Of a stretch of DNA of 64,000 nt, positions 8,119-17,318 are shown piece by piece. A program made the translations under genes and the position numbers. The notes beneath the pieces are model-generated. The model ran no database searches. It saw only the letters and a program-made list of their open reading frames with translations, and was not told the origin of the DNA. The DNA lies in assembly GCF_002007645.1 (NCBI RefSeq), contig NZ_CP019791.1, forward strand, positions 3,712,593 through 3,776,592, in the 5' to 3' direction. Origin of the DNA: Anaerohalosphaera lusitana. Its GTDB lineage: Bacteria; Planctomycetota; Phycisphaerae; Sedimentisphaerales; Anaerohalosphaeraceae. The stretch's first letter is position 1. The number at the start of each line of letters is the position of its first letter.

Positions 8119-9891
8119 TCAGATAACACTGGCAGGCAGTTCGATATAAAAGCACGTCCCCTCACCTGGCTCAGATTCCAGCCAAACCCTGCCGCCCAGC
8201 CGGTTTATCACCCTCCTCACTATCGTCAAACCCAACCCCTGCCCTTCAACCAGCCCCCCAGGCTCGAGCCTGTGGAACAGCTCGAATATTTTCTGCTGAT
8301 GCTCCCTCTGTATCCCGATCCCGTTGTCACAAACTTTATACAAGCATCCCCCGTCCTGAACCTCACCGCTTATCTCTATCTCGCATCTCTTGCCGTCGCG
8401 ATCCCTGTACTTGATCGCATTATCGATAAGATTCGTAAACACCTGGCTCAACTGAACATGGTCTCCACGGCAGCCGGGCACCTCACCAACCGTCAGCCGC
8501 ACATCGTTCTCCTGCACAAGGTATGCCACCCCCTCAGCCACCTCTCCCAGTAGACCGTTCATGTTCACATTTTCTATCTTGAGCTCGGTTCGTCCAACCC
8601 TCGACAGTCTCAACAGACCCTTCAGCAGCATATCCATCTGCTCCACACCGCCCGTTATGTATCCCACACTCTCTTTAGCATCTTCACGCAGAAGTTTATG
8701 AATATCATCGATTGATTGGGCATTAAACTCTTCAGGCCCACCAATATCATTCAGCTTCTCATCCAGCTCTTCGACAGTCCGCTCCAGCTCATGACTGAAA
8801 CCGCTGATATTCACAAGAGGCGATCTCAGATCATGACTGGCCACATAGACCAGGCTCTCCAGCTCTTCGTTCTTCATCTCCAGCTCACGAACAAGCTCCT
8901 CGCGCGCCTGTTCCGCTTGCTTACGGACTGTGATATCCGTAAACACAGCCACAAACTGACCTTTTTGCGGGCAATACGCAGCGATGTCAAACCATCGCCC
9001 GAGATTGGGATCATATTCCTCGAACCGCGTCGGCTCACCGGTCATCGCAACTTGCCCGAATCGCCTTATGAACGGACCGTTCTCAACTCCCGGCACAACT
9101 TCAGTCACCCGCTTGCCGATTGTTTCCGCACCGACAAGACCGGTCAGTCGCTCAAACGACTTGTTGACCTCCAGGAAAACGTAATCAACGGGCTCGCCCT
9201 TATCGTCCAGAACTATTTCGTGCAGTGCATACGCATTTATCGAATTTTCGAAAAGCTCCCTGAATCGCTTTTCGCTCACAGCCAGCTTTTCTCTGATCTC
9301 ATACTCCTCCGTAACATCACGAAAAACAAGCACAACCCCCGCAGTCTTGCCGTCACTCAACACCACAGGCGCAGCCGAATCCGCGATCTGATACTCCCTC
9401 CCGTCCTTGGCTATCAGCGCTGTGTGATTCGCAAGCCCCACGATCTGCCCCGTCGCCAGAACTTTTTCGACAGGATTCTTGCAAACCTCCCTGCTTTTCG
9501 CATTGATAATATGAAAAACTTCCTGCAAAGGCCTGCCCTTCGCCTCACCCAGCTTCCAGCCGGTCAGCGACTCGGCGATAGGATTCATTCGCACCACACA
9601 CCCTTGCGCATCGGTCGCGATCACTGCATCTCCTATGGAGTTGAGAGTCGCACGTGTGTTCTCCTCGTTCTCTTCCCTGGCATAGACAAGCCTGGCGACG
9701 ATCAAACCGTACAGACATGATATCATCAGTACGAAAATTCTAACGTATATTTCGTGCCCGGGCACATCAGAAATGAATATCTGCAGAAAACTCAGATCTT
9801 CAAAGATAAGCAGATCAACAACACTGTCGAACACCCAAAAACCTAACCCGCCGAGAACTGAAAGCAGAAAAACTTTTTTTGGAGTACTCAA
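8119..9891 (-). CDS. Membrane PAS sensor histidine kinase
   Basis: The 590-residue protein starts at TTG, set by GGGAG six bases upstream. Two N-terminal membrane helices (about 7-30 and 45-68) flank a short external loop. A PAS domain (80-200, TLNSIGDAVIATDAQG) and a second PAS (about 205-325) follow, then a coiled coil and HisKA with phospho-acceptor His353 in ASHDLRSPL. The HATPase_c has DNAIKYRD, DNGIGI and GQGLGLTIV boxes. All catalytic motifs look intact. No receiver or response regulator is adjacent, so its partner is unknown. It is a close paralogue of the next gene in sequence and architecture, including the PGHEIYVR motif between the two membrane helices. Confidence 0.9.
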   Translation of the reverse strand: MSTPKKVFLLSVLGGLGFWVFDSVVDLLIFEDLSFLQIFISDVPGHEIYVRIFVLMISCLYGLIVARLVYAREENEENTRATLNSIGDAVIATDAQGCVVRMNPIAESLTGWKLGEAKGRPLQEVFHIINAKSREVCKNPVEKVLATGQIVGLANHTALIAKDGREYQIADSAAPVVLSDGKTAGVVLVFRDVTEEYEIREKLAVSEKRFRELFENSINAYALHEIVLDDKGEPVDYVFLEVNKSFERLTGLVGAETIGKRVTEVVPGVENGPFIRRFGQVAMTGEPTRFEEYDPNLGRWFDIAAYCPQKGQFVAVFTDITVRKQAEQAREELVRELEMKNEELESLVYVASHDLRSPLVNISGFSHELERTVEELDEKLNDIGGPEEFNAQSIDDIHKLLREDAKESVGYITGGVEQMDMLLKGLLRLSRVGRTELKIENVNMNGLLGEVAEGVAYLVQENDVRLTVGEVPGCRGDHVQLSQVFTNLIDNAIKYRDRDGKRCEIEISGEVQDGGCLYKVCDNGIGIQREHQQKIFELFHRLEPGGLVEGQGLGLTIVRRVINRLGGRVWLESEPGEGTCFYIELPASVI

Positions 9892-10051
9892 AAGAAAGCT
9901 CCCGAATAAAAACTCCCCCGCCCATCACCAAGACAAAAAACCGCTTACACTGCCAGCACAACGCTGTAACATAATAAAGTCACGATCCCAACACTTCAAA
10001 CTAAAAAAACATTTTAACTGCTTCTTATGCTGACTTTACAGGTCGGAGTGC

Positions 10052-11812
10052 TTAACCCTGGATCGATTCACTTGCCGCCGGCAGGGAAACACAGAAACAG
10101 CAGCCCTTCCCCTCTTCCGACTCAATCCAGAGCTTGCCCCCGAGCCTGCTGATTATCCGCTTTACCGTCGCCAGTCCTATTCCCTCGCCCGGCACCGGTC
10201 CGTCAGGCTCCAGCCTGTGGAAGACCTCGAAGATCTTCGCCTGATAATCCTCATGTATACCCACGCCATTGTCGCTCACATAATAAACACAACGGCCACC
10301 ATCCAGCTCACCCCCTACCTCGATCTCACAGCTTTCCCTGGCAGACTCGCGATATTTGATCGCATTATCAATCAGATTAGTAAACACCTGGATCAACTGT
10401 CCGTAATCCCCCATGCATGACGGAAGCGATCCGACTTTCAAGTCGATACCGGCATCCTGCAACTGATATGCAAGCCCGTCAACAACCTTTGTGATCAACC
10501 CGTTCATATCAACATCTTCGATCTTCAACTCAACACGACCAACACGGGAGAGACTCAGCAGGCCTTTAAGAAGCACGTCCATCTTCTCGGCACTTGCAAC
10601 TATGAATTGAAGACTCTCGAACACCCCGCCGCCGACAACCTCGCGAACCTTGCTCTTCAATTGAGCCTCGGATAACCCCTCAGCGTTTTCAACTGTTTCT
10701 TTCAACTGTTCCACGCTCGCCTGCAATTCATGACTGAATCCGTGAATATTGACCAGAGGCGAACGCAGATCGTGGCTTGCAACATATATCAGGCTCTCCA
10801 GCTCTTCGTTCTTGAGCTCCAGCTCCTGCAGCAGCTTATCACGAATTTGCTCATCCCTCTTGCGGTCGGTTATGTCTCTCACCCATTCCACGAAGTAGCT
10901 CTCTTGCCCATTTGGATCGAGCACAGGCATTACCCTGATGTCCAGCCACGTCCCGTCGGGCAGCTCACTCTCCACCTGCCACGGCTTTTCCGTTTTGGCG
11001 ATCTTCCTCACAGGACAGTCCGGACACATCTCCTTGCAATTCCGATAAACGCCGTAACACTTATCAAGTTCATTTCGTTTTTCCTTATCAATATCGCGGA
11101 CTCCCTTCCAGTTGCTGTACACAACATTCATTTCACTGTCCTGTAGCGAGATCAGATCAGGCACAACATCCATGACTTTCTCTAATTGATCCTCGGTAAC
11201 CCTTATCTTCTCGTGCATCTGTTTGGATTCCGTAAGATCGCGAAATGACAACACCACACCGAAAGTATCGCTTCCTTCCCATCGAACCGGTGCCGCCGAA
11301 TCAGCTATCTGATGCTCTACTCCATCGTGACTTACGAGCACCTTATCGTTGCTCCATTCAACCGCTTCACCCGTCGCTATCACCTTTTCGACCGGGTTCC
11401 CAACTGCCTCACCGCTCTCAGCATCTTTTGTTTTGAATACGTCCCTGACAAGCTGACCTTTGACAGCTTCCTGCTTAAAACCCGTCAGTATCTCAGCAGC
11501 AGGATTCATTCTAACAACCCTTCCCGAGACATCCGTAACAATTACACCATCACCGATCGAATTAAGCGCCGCTCTCACGTTTCCTTCGCTCTTATCACGT
11601 TGCCTGAGAAACCTGGAGACAAGAATACCCGAAAAAACCGACACAAAAAGCACAACCAGACGCACATATATCTCATGGCCCGGCACCTGCGTAAAAAGCA
11701 TGTCAACAAAAGTAACACCCTCAAAAACAATAGAATCGACAAACGCATCAAACACCCAAAAACCCAAACCGATCACGATTGAATATATTAAAATTTTATT
11801 CGGAGCACTCAT
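10052..11812 (-). CDS. Membrane PAS sensor histidine kinase, paralogue of 8119-9891
   Basis: The start is taken at 11812 (MSAPNKILI), because GGGGG precedes it and it aligns with the paralogue. An in-frame ATG at 11842 is less likely. Two membrane helices flank VPGHEIYVR, and PAS1 (NSIGDGVIVTDVSG) follows. A second PAS-like segment contains a Cys cluster, CYGVYRNCKEMCPDCP, near the middle that could bind a metal or [Fe-S] and is absent from the paralogue. HisKA follows with His347 in ASHDLRSPL, then HATPase_c with DNAIKYRE, DNGVGI and GEGIGLATV. The Cys cluster suggests a different stimulus, perhaps redox (inference). Confidence 0.9.
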   Translation of the reverse strand: MSAPNKILIYSIVIGLGFWVFDAFVDSIVFEGVTFVDMLFTQVPGHEIYVRLVVLFVSVFSGILVSRFLRQRDKSEGNVRAALNSIGDGVIVTDVSGRVVRMNPAAEILTGFKQEAVKGQLVRDVFKTKDAESGEAVGNPVEKVIATGEAVEWSNDKVLVSHDGVEHQIADSAAPVRWEGSDTFGVVLSFRDLTESKQMHEKIRVTEDQLEKVMDVVPDLISLQDSEMNVVYSNWKGVRDIDKEKRNELDKCYGVYRNCKEMCPDCPVRKIAKTEKPWQVESELPDGTWLDIRVMPVLDPNGQESYFVEWVRDITDRKRDEQIRDKLLQELELKNEELESLIYVASHDLRSPLVNIHGFSHELQASVEQLKETVENAEGLSEAQLKSKVREVVGGGVFESLQFIVASAEKMDVLLKGLLSLSRVGRVELKIEDVDMNGLITKVVDGLAYQLQDAGIDLKVGSLPSCMGDYGQLIQVFTNLIDNAIKYRESARESCEIEVGGELDGGRCVYYVSDNGVGIHEDYQAKIFEVFHRLEPDGPVPGEGIGLATVKRIISRLGGKLWIESEEGKGCCFCVSLPAASESIQG

Positions 11813-12225
11813 AGTACCCCCATCAAAAAACCACATTGTCAAACCGTTCTTACAACCCCATGCTGCAAGCCATTCACATATCTATACTACTGCAGCACAA
11901 ACAAAGACCGCAAAATCCTATGGAATTTCTAGGGTTTGCGCGTTTTCATCTTAATACCTAAAACACCACCCTTCGGTCCCTGACGACCGCAAATAAAATC
12001 TCAAATCCCTGCAATGTGTATTTCTGCTTTGCATGTGCCACATACCTGTCACCGGCCAAACTTGAAAACTTCCCTGTCCATCCGATATTTGTTAGGCTCT
12101 GTCTGGACGAATCACAGCAAAAAACGACTCGTAGTAATATGCCCGATCGCCGGACTTGCCTAAACTGGCAGCGGTGCGCTGTGACCGTGTCCACCCGGCA
12201 TCGGGTATTTCTTCAGGGGGATTGA
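11813..12225. other. Divergent intergenic stretch
   Basis: This lies between the leftward kinase and the rightward toprim-like gene. I see no convincing promoter, RNA gene or conserved frame. The last 15 bases hold the AGGGGG ribosome site of the gene at 12226. Confidence 0.4.
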
Positions 12226-13074
12226 ATGAGTTCCGCACAGCAGGCATTCAGTACAAAAAACGCAACACTTACCAACCACCACAAACCACTTTCACTAACT
12301 AAAGACCAAACAAGAGCCGCGATCTGGGCATCCAGACTTTTCCTCAGCCGCAAAAAGATCACACCCCAAACCCCCAAGGTACTCCATTATTACGCCCTCA
12401 CCCTCGACAGCTTCCAACTGCCCGACGGCCGACCATACACCAACACCGTCTCAGCACTACAAACACTCTCAGCCTCGCTCGACTACGCCCGACTCCTGCA
12501 CCTGCTTCCGCCCAACTCAATAATCGAACCGTCCCCATATCTCAAACTAATACCCCAGCACAAAAACCCTAATTCTGCCTCCGGCCCATATCACGTCGAA
12601 ATATGGGCAGAAAACACATCCGCAGGTTACCTGTTCAGCCATTTCGCACAGCAAAACAACATCCCGCTCATCGCTTCTCCGGAGATTTTCACCCACACCA
12701 CATACTGGCACTTCGCACGCAGAGCCGCCCACATCCGCCAACCGATAAAAATCATACACCTGACCGACATTTCAAGCGCAAACAGTCAACCCACCTCTAT
12801 TGTCTGCATGAAAATACAGCAAATATTACAAAGCTATCGACTGCACAGATTCACCGTCAACGTGATCTCTCTCACTCCGGACCCGAACCCCCTGAAACTG
12901 CCCTCATGCCCCCAAAATCAAATCGGGAAATACCAAACAGCACACCCCACCCTTTACGAGCTGGAGGCATGGCATGCGATCGCACCCGGCGCTCCGCTCA
13001 ATATGGTTCGCACCTGCATGAAAAGTCTCAAAAACGTCCCTGCCGGCCGCACTTCCCGATCTCATAAACGCTGA
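12226..13074 (+). CDS. Degenerate toprim / topoisomerase-VI-A-like protein
   Basis: The 282-residue protein has an AGGGGG ribosome site. I read its middle as a decayed version of the Topo VI subunit A-like toprim proteins found on phages and plasmids. HVEIWAENTSAG (about 122-133) matches the VEVWVEKDA strand holding the toprim Glu. IPLIASPEIF follows like the PLLVNRGY segment, and IKIIHLTDISSAN stands where the family has LYLGDHDPSG. The second acidic pair is lost (LTDIS instead of GDHD), so metal-dependent chemistry is doubtful. The C-terminal YELEAWHAIAPGAPLNMV matches the family's ELDAL end. The assignment is from memory of the pattern, without a search. Codons are rich in CC and AC dinucleotides. 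Confidence 0.5.
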   Translation: MSSAQQAFSTKNATLTNHHKPLSLTKDQTRAAIWASRLFLSRKKITPQTPKVLHYYALTLDSFQLPDGRPYTNTVSALQTLSASLDYARLLHLLPPNSIIEPSPYLKLIPQHKNPNSASGPYHVEIWAENTSAGYLFSHFAQQNNIPLIASPEIFTHTTYWHFARRAAHIRQPIKIIHLTDISSANSQPTSIVCMKIQQILQSYRLHRFTVNVISLTPDPNPLKLPSCPQNQIGKYQTAHPTLYELEAWHAIAPGAPLNMVRTCMKSLKNVPAGRTSRSHKR

Positions 13075-13082
13075 ACAAAACT

Positions 13083-13544
13083 CTATTGCGACGGATAACT
13101 GAAGCTCATAACCGTTGGCTTTGCCAAACGTTTATACTCCGACATCTCCATCCTGATCGCGTTCTCATGGGTCCCGCCCTGGAAGACGATATAGTCCTCC
13201 TCGGCAAGCGTCTCATCGACAAAGGTCGTCAACCCATACAAGTTGCCGAAAGGCGGCTCGGCCCCCAATGCGCAGTCACCGAACATCTTGGCCATCTCGC
13301 CTTCCTCAGCCAGCTCCAGGCTCTCGGCACCCAACTGACGCTTCAGCATATCAAAGTCGATCTTGTAGCTCGCCGGCAGCACGCACATATAGTAGCTCTC
13401 ATCCGCCTTTATCACCACAGGCTTAGCTACATGTATCCCCGGCACATGCTCCTCCGCTGCCATCTCCTGTGCCGTAAACGTCGGCCTGTGCTGTTTCACC
13501 TCATACTTTGCATGGATCTTGTCCAGATAGTCCATCAGTTGCAT
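13083..13544 (-). CDS. YbaK/ProX-type aminoacyl-tRNA deacylase
   Basis: The 153-residue protein spans one YbaK/aaRS-associated editing domain. VAKPVVIKADESYYMCVLPASYKID carries the conserved Lys of the family, and the later GAEPPFGNLYGLTTFVDETL fits the GxxxPxG loop. Members hydrolyse mischarged tRNAs such as Ala-tRNA-Pro or Cys-tRNA-Pro in the cytosol. Specificity cannot be read here. The start is fixed by AAGGAGG eight bases upstream. It is convergent with the gene at 12226, with an 8-base gap. Confidence 0.85.
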   Translation of the reverse strand: MQLMDYLDKIHAKYEVKQHRPTFTAQEMAAEEHVPGIHVAKPVVIKADESYYMCVLPASYKIDFDMLKRQLGAESLELAEEGEMAKMFGDCALGAEPPFGNLYGLTTFVDETLAEEDYIVFQGGTHENAIRMEMSEYKRLAKPTVMSFSYPSQ

Positions 13545-13572
13545 AACTTCCTCCTTTCTTTAGTACCTCTTT

Positions 13573-13848
13573 TTACCGCCCCGAATTACCTGCCTCACTC
13601 AACTCACAAACCGTATTTGTAGAAGCTGTTTCAAAACAGCTCAAAATTGTTGAATATGTTTCGAAATCTCCCTTTGCTCTTCGACTGAATATCAAAAACA
13701 GCAAAATAATAGCCGCAAGCAGCACCACCCTGACCATATGCCACAAATGCCTGGAAGTCAAAAAATCCCGATGGTCATCCACATAGTGACGCACATCATC
13801 AAAATGCAAATGCTCCCCAAGTCGGCTCATTGCAACAAAAACACTCAT
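13573..13848 (-). CDS. Small single-helix membrane protein, unknown
   Basis: The 91-residue frame has GGGGG seven bases before ATG. The N-terminal 38 residues are charged and His-rich (HLHFDDVRHYVDDHRDFL). A membrane helix (VRVVLLAAIILLFLIF, about 40-55) and a basic RRAKG stop follow. The last 30 residues are encoded partly by a palindromic repeat (see 13613-13643), so the natural C-terminus may have been altered. It lies directly upstream of the YbaK gene on the same strand. I do not recognise it. Confidence 0.5.
   Translation of the reverse strand: MSVFVAMSRLGEHLHFDDVRHYVDDHRDFLTSRHLWHMVRVVLLAAIILLFLIFSRRAKGDFETYSTILSCFETASTNTVCELSEAGNSGR
13613..13643 (-). repeat. Short palindromic repeat, copy 1
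   Basis: On the minus strand this reads TGAGCTGTTTTGAAACAGCT followed by TCTACAAATAC. The core is a perfect 8-bp inverted repeat (AGCTGTTT/AAACAGCT). A related sequence lies at 28609-28637 on the plus strand (21 of the first 24 bases identical). This copy sits inside the 3' end of a small reading frame. Confidence 0.4.
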
Positions 13849-14084
13849 AAAGCCCCCGATATTTCCTCATACCTCTTACCAAACGCATGACTATCATAAT
13901 ACCATACGTATGCCGCCAGCATAAGTCTGTCCCGCACAGCAACATTTCAAATCACACATCCATCCCTGCGCTGTCCGCAAACCGCACTCATCCATAACTG
14001 GCTTCTAAAATCAATTATAACCCCCAGCCCGTTTTTGAGAACCCAAAAAAAACCGACTTCGCACATCTTCCCACCCATATCACA

Positions 14085-15611
14085 TCAGTCCGCAGCCGGC
14101 AGCGCAACAAAAAACTTGCTCCCCTTACCAACCTCAGAATCTACCCATATCCTGCCCTCATGCCCGCTCACGATACGCCGCACAATAGTAAGGCCAAGCC
14201 CCTCACCCTCCGAACCGTCCGGGTCAAGCCTGTAAAACATCTCAAAAATCCTGTCAAGCTGATCCTGCTCGATACCGCCCCCATTATCCTCAACACAATA
14301 TTCCGACCAGTCCCCCTTGCGCTCGCCGCTAACCCGAATAACGCCCTTACGCGAACCATCCAGATACTTCACGGCATTACCCATCAAATTGGAAAAAACC
14401 TGACTGATCTGCGTCGGATCCCCCATACACCCAGGTAAACCTTCTTCGACGATCACATCCACTTCCTTTTCCTGGATCTGAAATTCCATACTGTGCTTTA
14501 TATTCGTAACAAGCATATTCATGTCCAACGGCTGAATATCCAACGCCGCCGTACCTATCCTGGCAAGTCTCAGCAGCGAACTGATCAGCGAATCCATCTT
14601 ATCCGTACCGGCCGAGATAAACTTCAGCGATTCCGGCACCTCCGCACCGAGCAGTTCCTGAAGATCTTTTTCCTTTTCCTGTCCCAGTTCGACGTCTTTC
14701 AGCAACTCACCAATTCGCTCACAAGCATCTGCCAGCTCCATACCGAACCCGCGTATCGTCACCAGAGGCGACCGCAGATCGTGCGATGCAATATGTATGA
14801 TCTGCTCCAGCTCCTTATTCTTTTGCTCCAGCAGCTTAAGGCACCTCTCCTTCTCCTCTTCTGCCACCCTCGCCTCCGTCACATCCCGCATAACACAATG
14901 CGTCTGAACAAACCGCCCGTTCTCATCATGGCAGATATTGCCGTCTGCCTCAATAAACCTTTTCCTTCCATCTGAACAAACCATGCAAACACTATGTCCA
15001 CGCAGCTTCCCCGACTCCTTAAAGTCTTTGAACATACCATCAAAACCCTCGCTCGAACTCTCCATCAGAAATTCCTTAATACTCCTGCCCAGCACCTCCG
15101 ACCGCTCGTAACCAAGCATCTCCAGCCACGCCGGATTAACCTCCAGTATACGCCCCTCAGCATCCAGCGACTGATACGCGACAGGCGAATTCTCATAAAA
15201 CAATCGAAACCTCGCCTCACTCTCCTCGAGCTGCTTTGCCGACCTCATCCGGTAAACCGCCGCCTCGATTCCGTGCTGCAGTTCCTGATCCCCGAACGGC
15301 ACATACAATGTGTAGCAAACGCCCATATCCTCCGGCACCGGTCGATTCTGACTCTTTTCATCGAACACATAAACAGCGGGCATCCCCTCCCGCGCGCACC
15401 AATCCCCCAGCACCTCATACGCCCGCGCACCGTCATTAAACTGGGCATCGGCTACCATCACATCTGATTCAATATCCCTCAGCCTTTCCGCTACGTCTCC
15501 ACCACCGCGAACCACATCCGCAACCGTATATCCAAGCCTGTTTAATACCTCTGCCAGATCTCTTGCCTCAGAATTCACCCCCTCTACTATAACCACACGT
15601 TTTTCCACCAT
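14085..15611 (-). CDS. Cytoplasmic receiver-like/PAS histidine kinase
   Basis: The start is placed at 15611 (MVEKRVVIVEG), since the extra 15 residues upstream look unlike protein. Residues 1-115 resemble a response-regulator receiver fold, but without a clear acidic pocket; the only candidate Asp lies in SDVMVADAQF. A PAS domain follows (about 130-250, LFYENSPVAYQSLDAEG), then a coiled coil, HisKA with His277 in ASHDLRSPLV and HATPase_c with GNAVKYLD, DNGGGI and GEGLGLTIV. No membrane helix is present. Its kinase core is close to the two kinases at 8-12 kb. No partner regulator is adjacent. Confidence 0.87.
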   Translation of the reverse strand: MVEKRVVIVEGVNSEARDLAEVLNRLGYTVADVVRGGGDVAERLRDIESDVMVADAQFNDGARAYEVLGDWCAREGMPAVYVFDEKSQNRPVPEDMGVCYTLYVPFGDQELQHGIEAAVYRMRSAKQLEESEARFRLFYENSPVAYQSLDAEGRILEVNPAWLEMLGYERSEVLGRSIKEFLMESSSEGFDGMFKDFKESGKLRGHSVCMVCSDGRKRFIEADGNICHDENGRFVQTHCVMRDVTEARVAEEEKERCLKLLEQKNKELEQIIHIASHDLRSPLVTIRGFGMELADACERIGELLKDVELGQEKEKDLQELLGAEVPESLKFISAGTDKMDSLISSLLRLARIGTAALDIQPLDMNMLVTNIKHSMEFQIQEKEVDVIVEEGLPGCMGDPTQISQVFSNLMGNAVKYLDGSRKGVIRVSGERKGDWSEYCVEDNGGGIEQDQLDRIFEMFYRLDPDGSEGEGLGLTIVRRIVSGHEGRIWVDSEVGKGSKFFVALPAAD

Positions 15612-15769
15612 TCCGCAAAACCTTTCCACATCACATTGTCTCTGACAAACCGGCAAAAGCTCACTGCACCCGCTTCAGCTTTGCGGTCCACCAACACCGG
15701 CACCCACTTACCGGTCACTCTTGTTCACAACTCTTCACTGAACTTCACACATTAAACCCACCACAAGCC

Positions 15770-16489
15770 TCAGCCTCGGTCACCCTCACTCTCGTCATCC
15801 GCTCCCCGCTCCTGCTCGGGCACCGCCTCATCCTCTTCGGCCTCACCCTCCTTCTTCAGCTTCTCCTCGCTTCCACGCATCTCCACCGCTCGGCTGTGCT
15901 GCTCTTCCAACGGCCGCCTTGCCTCTCCAACTTCCGCCGGACGTGCTTCCTCAGGCTCAACCTTCCTTCTCGGCGCGGTCACCACCAGCAGCACACCGCC
16001 AACCGCAACTATACTCAACGTCAGTATCGCTCGGCTGACACCCGTGTACTCCAAGATGGTCATCTCTCCAAAATTCCACATCGAGTCGAGATACAGAAAC
16101 GCCGGGTAAGCCAAAATAAAGAAATACGCACCGACCAGCATACCGATTACAGTAAAAATTGCATCGATCCTGCCAGCAGCCGCACACGCAAGCCCCGTCC
16201 CCGGACAGTACCCCGTCATGCCGAAGCCGATCCCCAGCAGCGCCCCGCCGACACCGTTGCCCAGCATCGCCGCTGGCTTGACATTGAAATTCGCCCATCC
16301 AGCCAGATCAAGTATCCACACGCCCAGCATGCCCACGAGAATAAACACCACGATCACACGAAGAGCATGAAAATCCTTCAGCCTCAATGTTCCTATTATC
16401 TTGTCCGGATTCGCCAGCCCCGAAAGGATCAGCGACGCACCGAACAACGCACCAACTACAAAACCTGTCCAGTCAACATTAATATCCAT
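15770..16489 (-). CDS. YeeE/YedE sulfur-transport protein, subunit 2
   Basis: The 239-residue protein has several hydrophobic helices and the signature GMTGYCPGTGLACAAAGR (about residues 100-117), with the Cys expected in the conducting path of YeeE/YedE (DUF395, sulf_transp) proteins. The family moves thiosulfate or other sulfur compounds across the inner membrane. The last 60 residues are a highly charged cytoplasmic tail, rich in Glu, Arg and Lys, that is not part of the usual fold. It lies four bases after the stop of the companion gene, so the two form a split transporter operon (PmpA/PmpB-like). Confidence 0.85.
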   Translation of the reverse strand: MDINVDWTGFVVGALFGASLILSGLANPDKIIGTLRLKDFHALRVIVVFILVGMLGVWILDLAGWANFNVKPAAMLGNGVGGALLGIGFGMTGYCPGTGLACAAAGRIDAIFTVIGMLVGAYFFILAYPAFLYLDSMWNFGEMTILEYTGVSRAILTLSIVAVGGVLLVVTAPRRKVEPEEARPAEVGEARRPLEEQHSRAVEMRGSEEKLKKEGEAEEDEAVPEQERGADDESEGDRG

Positions 16490-16493
16490 TCCT

Positions 16494-17030
16494 CTACCTC
16501 TCTATCTTCGGTACCCCGGGATATACAAGATGCGCAGTAAACACGCCGAACACGAACATCGCGATCGTAAATGGTATCACCGACAGCGAAAGCTGGGCCC
16601 ATCCGCTTGCAAACTGCCCGCTCGTACAACCATGAGCGATACGGGCTCCAAGCAGAATGAAAAAACCTCCGAAAAACCCTGTCACGAGCCGACTTAATAT
16701 CCCTCGATTCAGCGTCGCCCTCCACCATACAGTAGTAAACCTGGGCCTCCACCGCCCAATCGCAACAGCCGCTACAAACGCCCCTACGATCAGCCCGATG
16801 TCCAGCCACCAACCATACCCGAACTTCTGATACTTCTCATGGCTTATAAGCTCATGCTCCTGTGCATATTCCGGCGCAACCTTGTGCATTACCTTGCTGT
16901 CCGCAACCACGAACTGCGTGCTCACCCCCAAAGGCTTCTCCAGCGCCACCGCAAGTATCTGCGTCAGCCCAAGCAAGATACCCCCGATCCACCACACAAG
17001 CGGTGCCCGTCTTACCTCTAACTCCGACAT
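16494..17030 (-). CDS. YeeE/YedE sulfur-transport protein, subunit 1
   Basis: The 178-residue membrane protein has an N-terminal helix (WWIGGILLGLTQILAVAL), a longer periplasmic loop with several His and Tyr, then helices with GARIAHGCTSGQFASGWAQLS, the GxCTSG signature of YeeE/YedE. It is the first gene of the pair. An AGGAGG site lies just before the ATG at 17030. It pairs with the gene at 15770 to make the two-half transporter. Confidence 0.87.
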   Translation of the reverse strand: MSELEVRRAPLVWWIGGILLGLTQILAVALEKPLGVSTQFVVADSKVMHKVAPEYAQEHELISHEKYQKFGYGWWLDIGLIVGAFVAAVAIGRWRPRFTTVWWRATLNRGILSRLVTGFFGGFFILLGARIAHGCTSGQFASGWAQLSLSVIPFTIAMFVFGVFTAHLVYPGVPKIER

Positions 17031-17248
17031 AAACGCCTCCTTTTATTTTTCCAAAAATGAAATTTGATTGGAAACCACAGATGACAATACGCTATATCAA
17101 TTTTAACCCCCAAACACTTTACCGATTATCTCACCCTATCAAACACTGTCAAGAATAAATATCCTCTAACACCCAAGACTGCTGATTTACTGACTGGAAC
17201 TCGCAGTCCGCACGCAATTTATTCGATAACTGAGCAATTAAAAAACAT

Positions 17249-17277
17249 TTGCAAATAAAGAGAAGTTGTTTTTTAAT
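17249..17277 (+). promoter_or_regulatory. Promoter of the GH20 gene
   Basis: TTGCAA (17249-17254), a 17-base spacer and TTTAAT (17272-17277) lie 41 bases before the gene's start codon in an AT-rich stretch. Sequence match only. Confidence 0.5.
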
Positions 17278-17318
17278 AGCAGAAACATATGTCCTACATA
17301 TTTCATCAGGAGCCCCAA

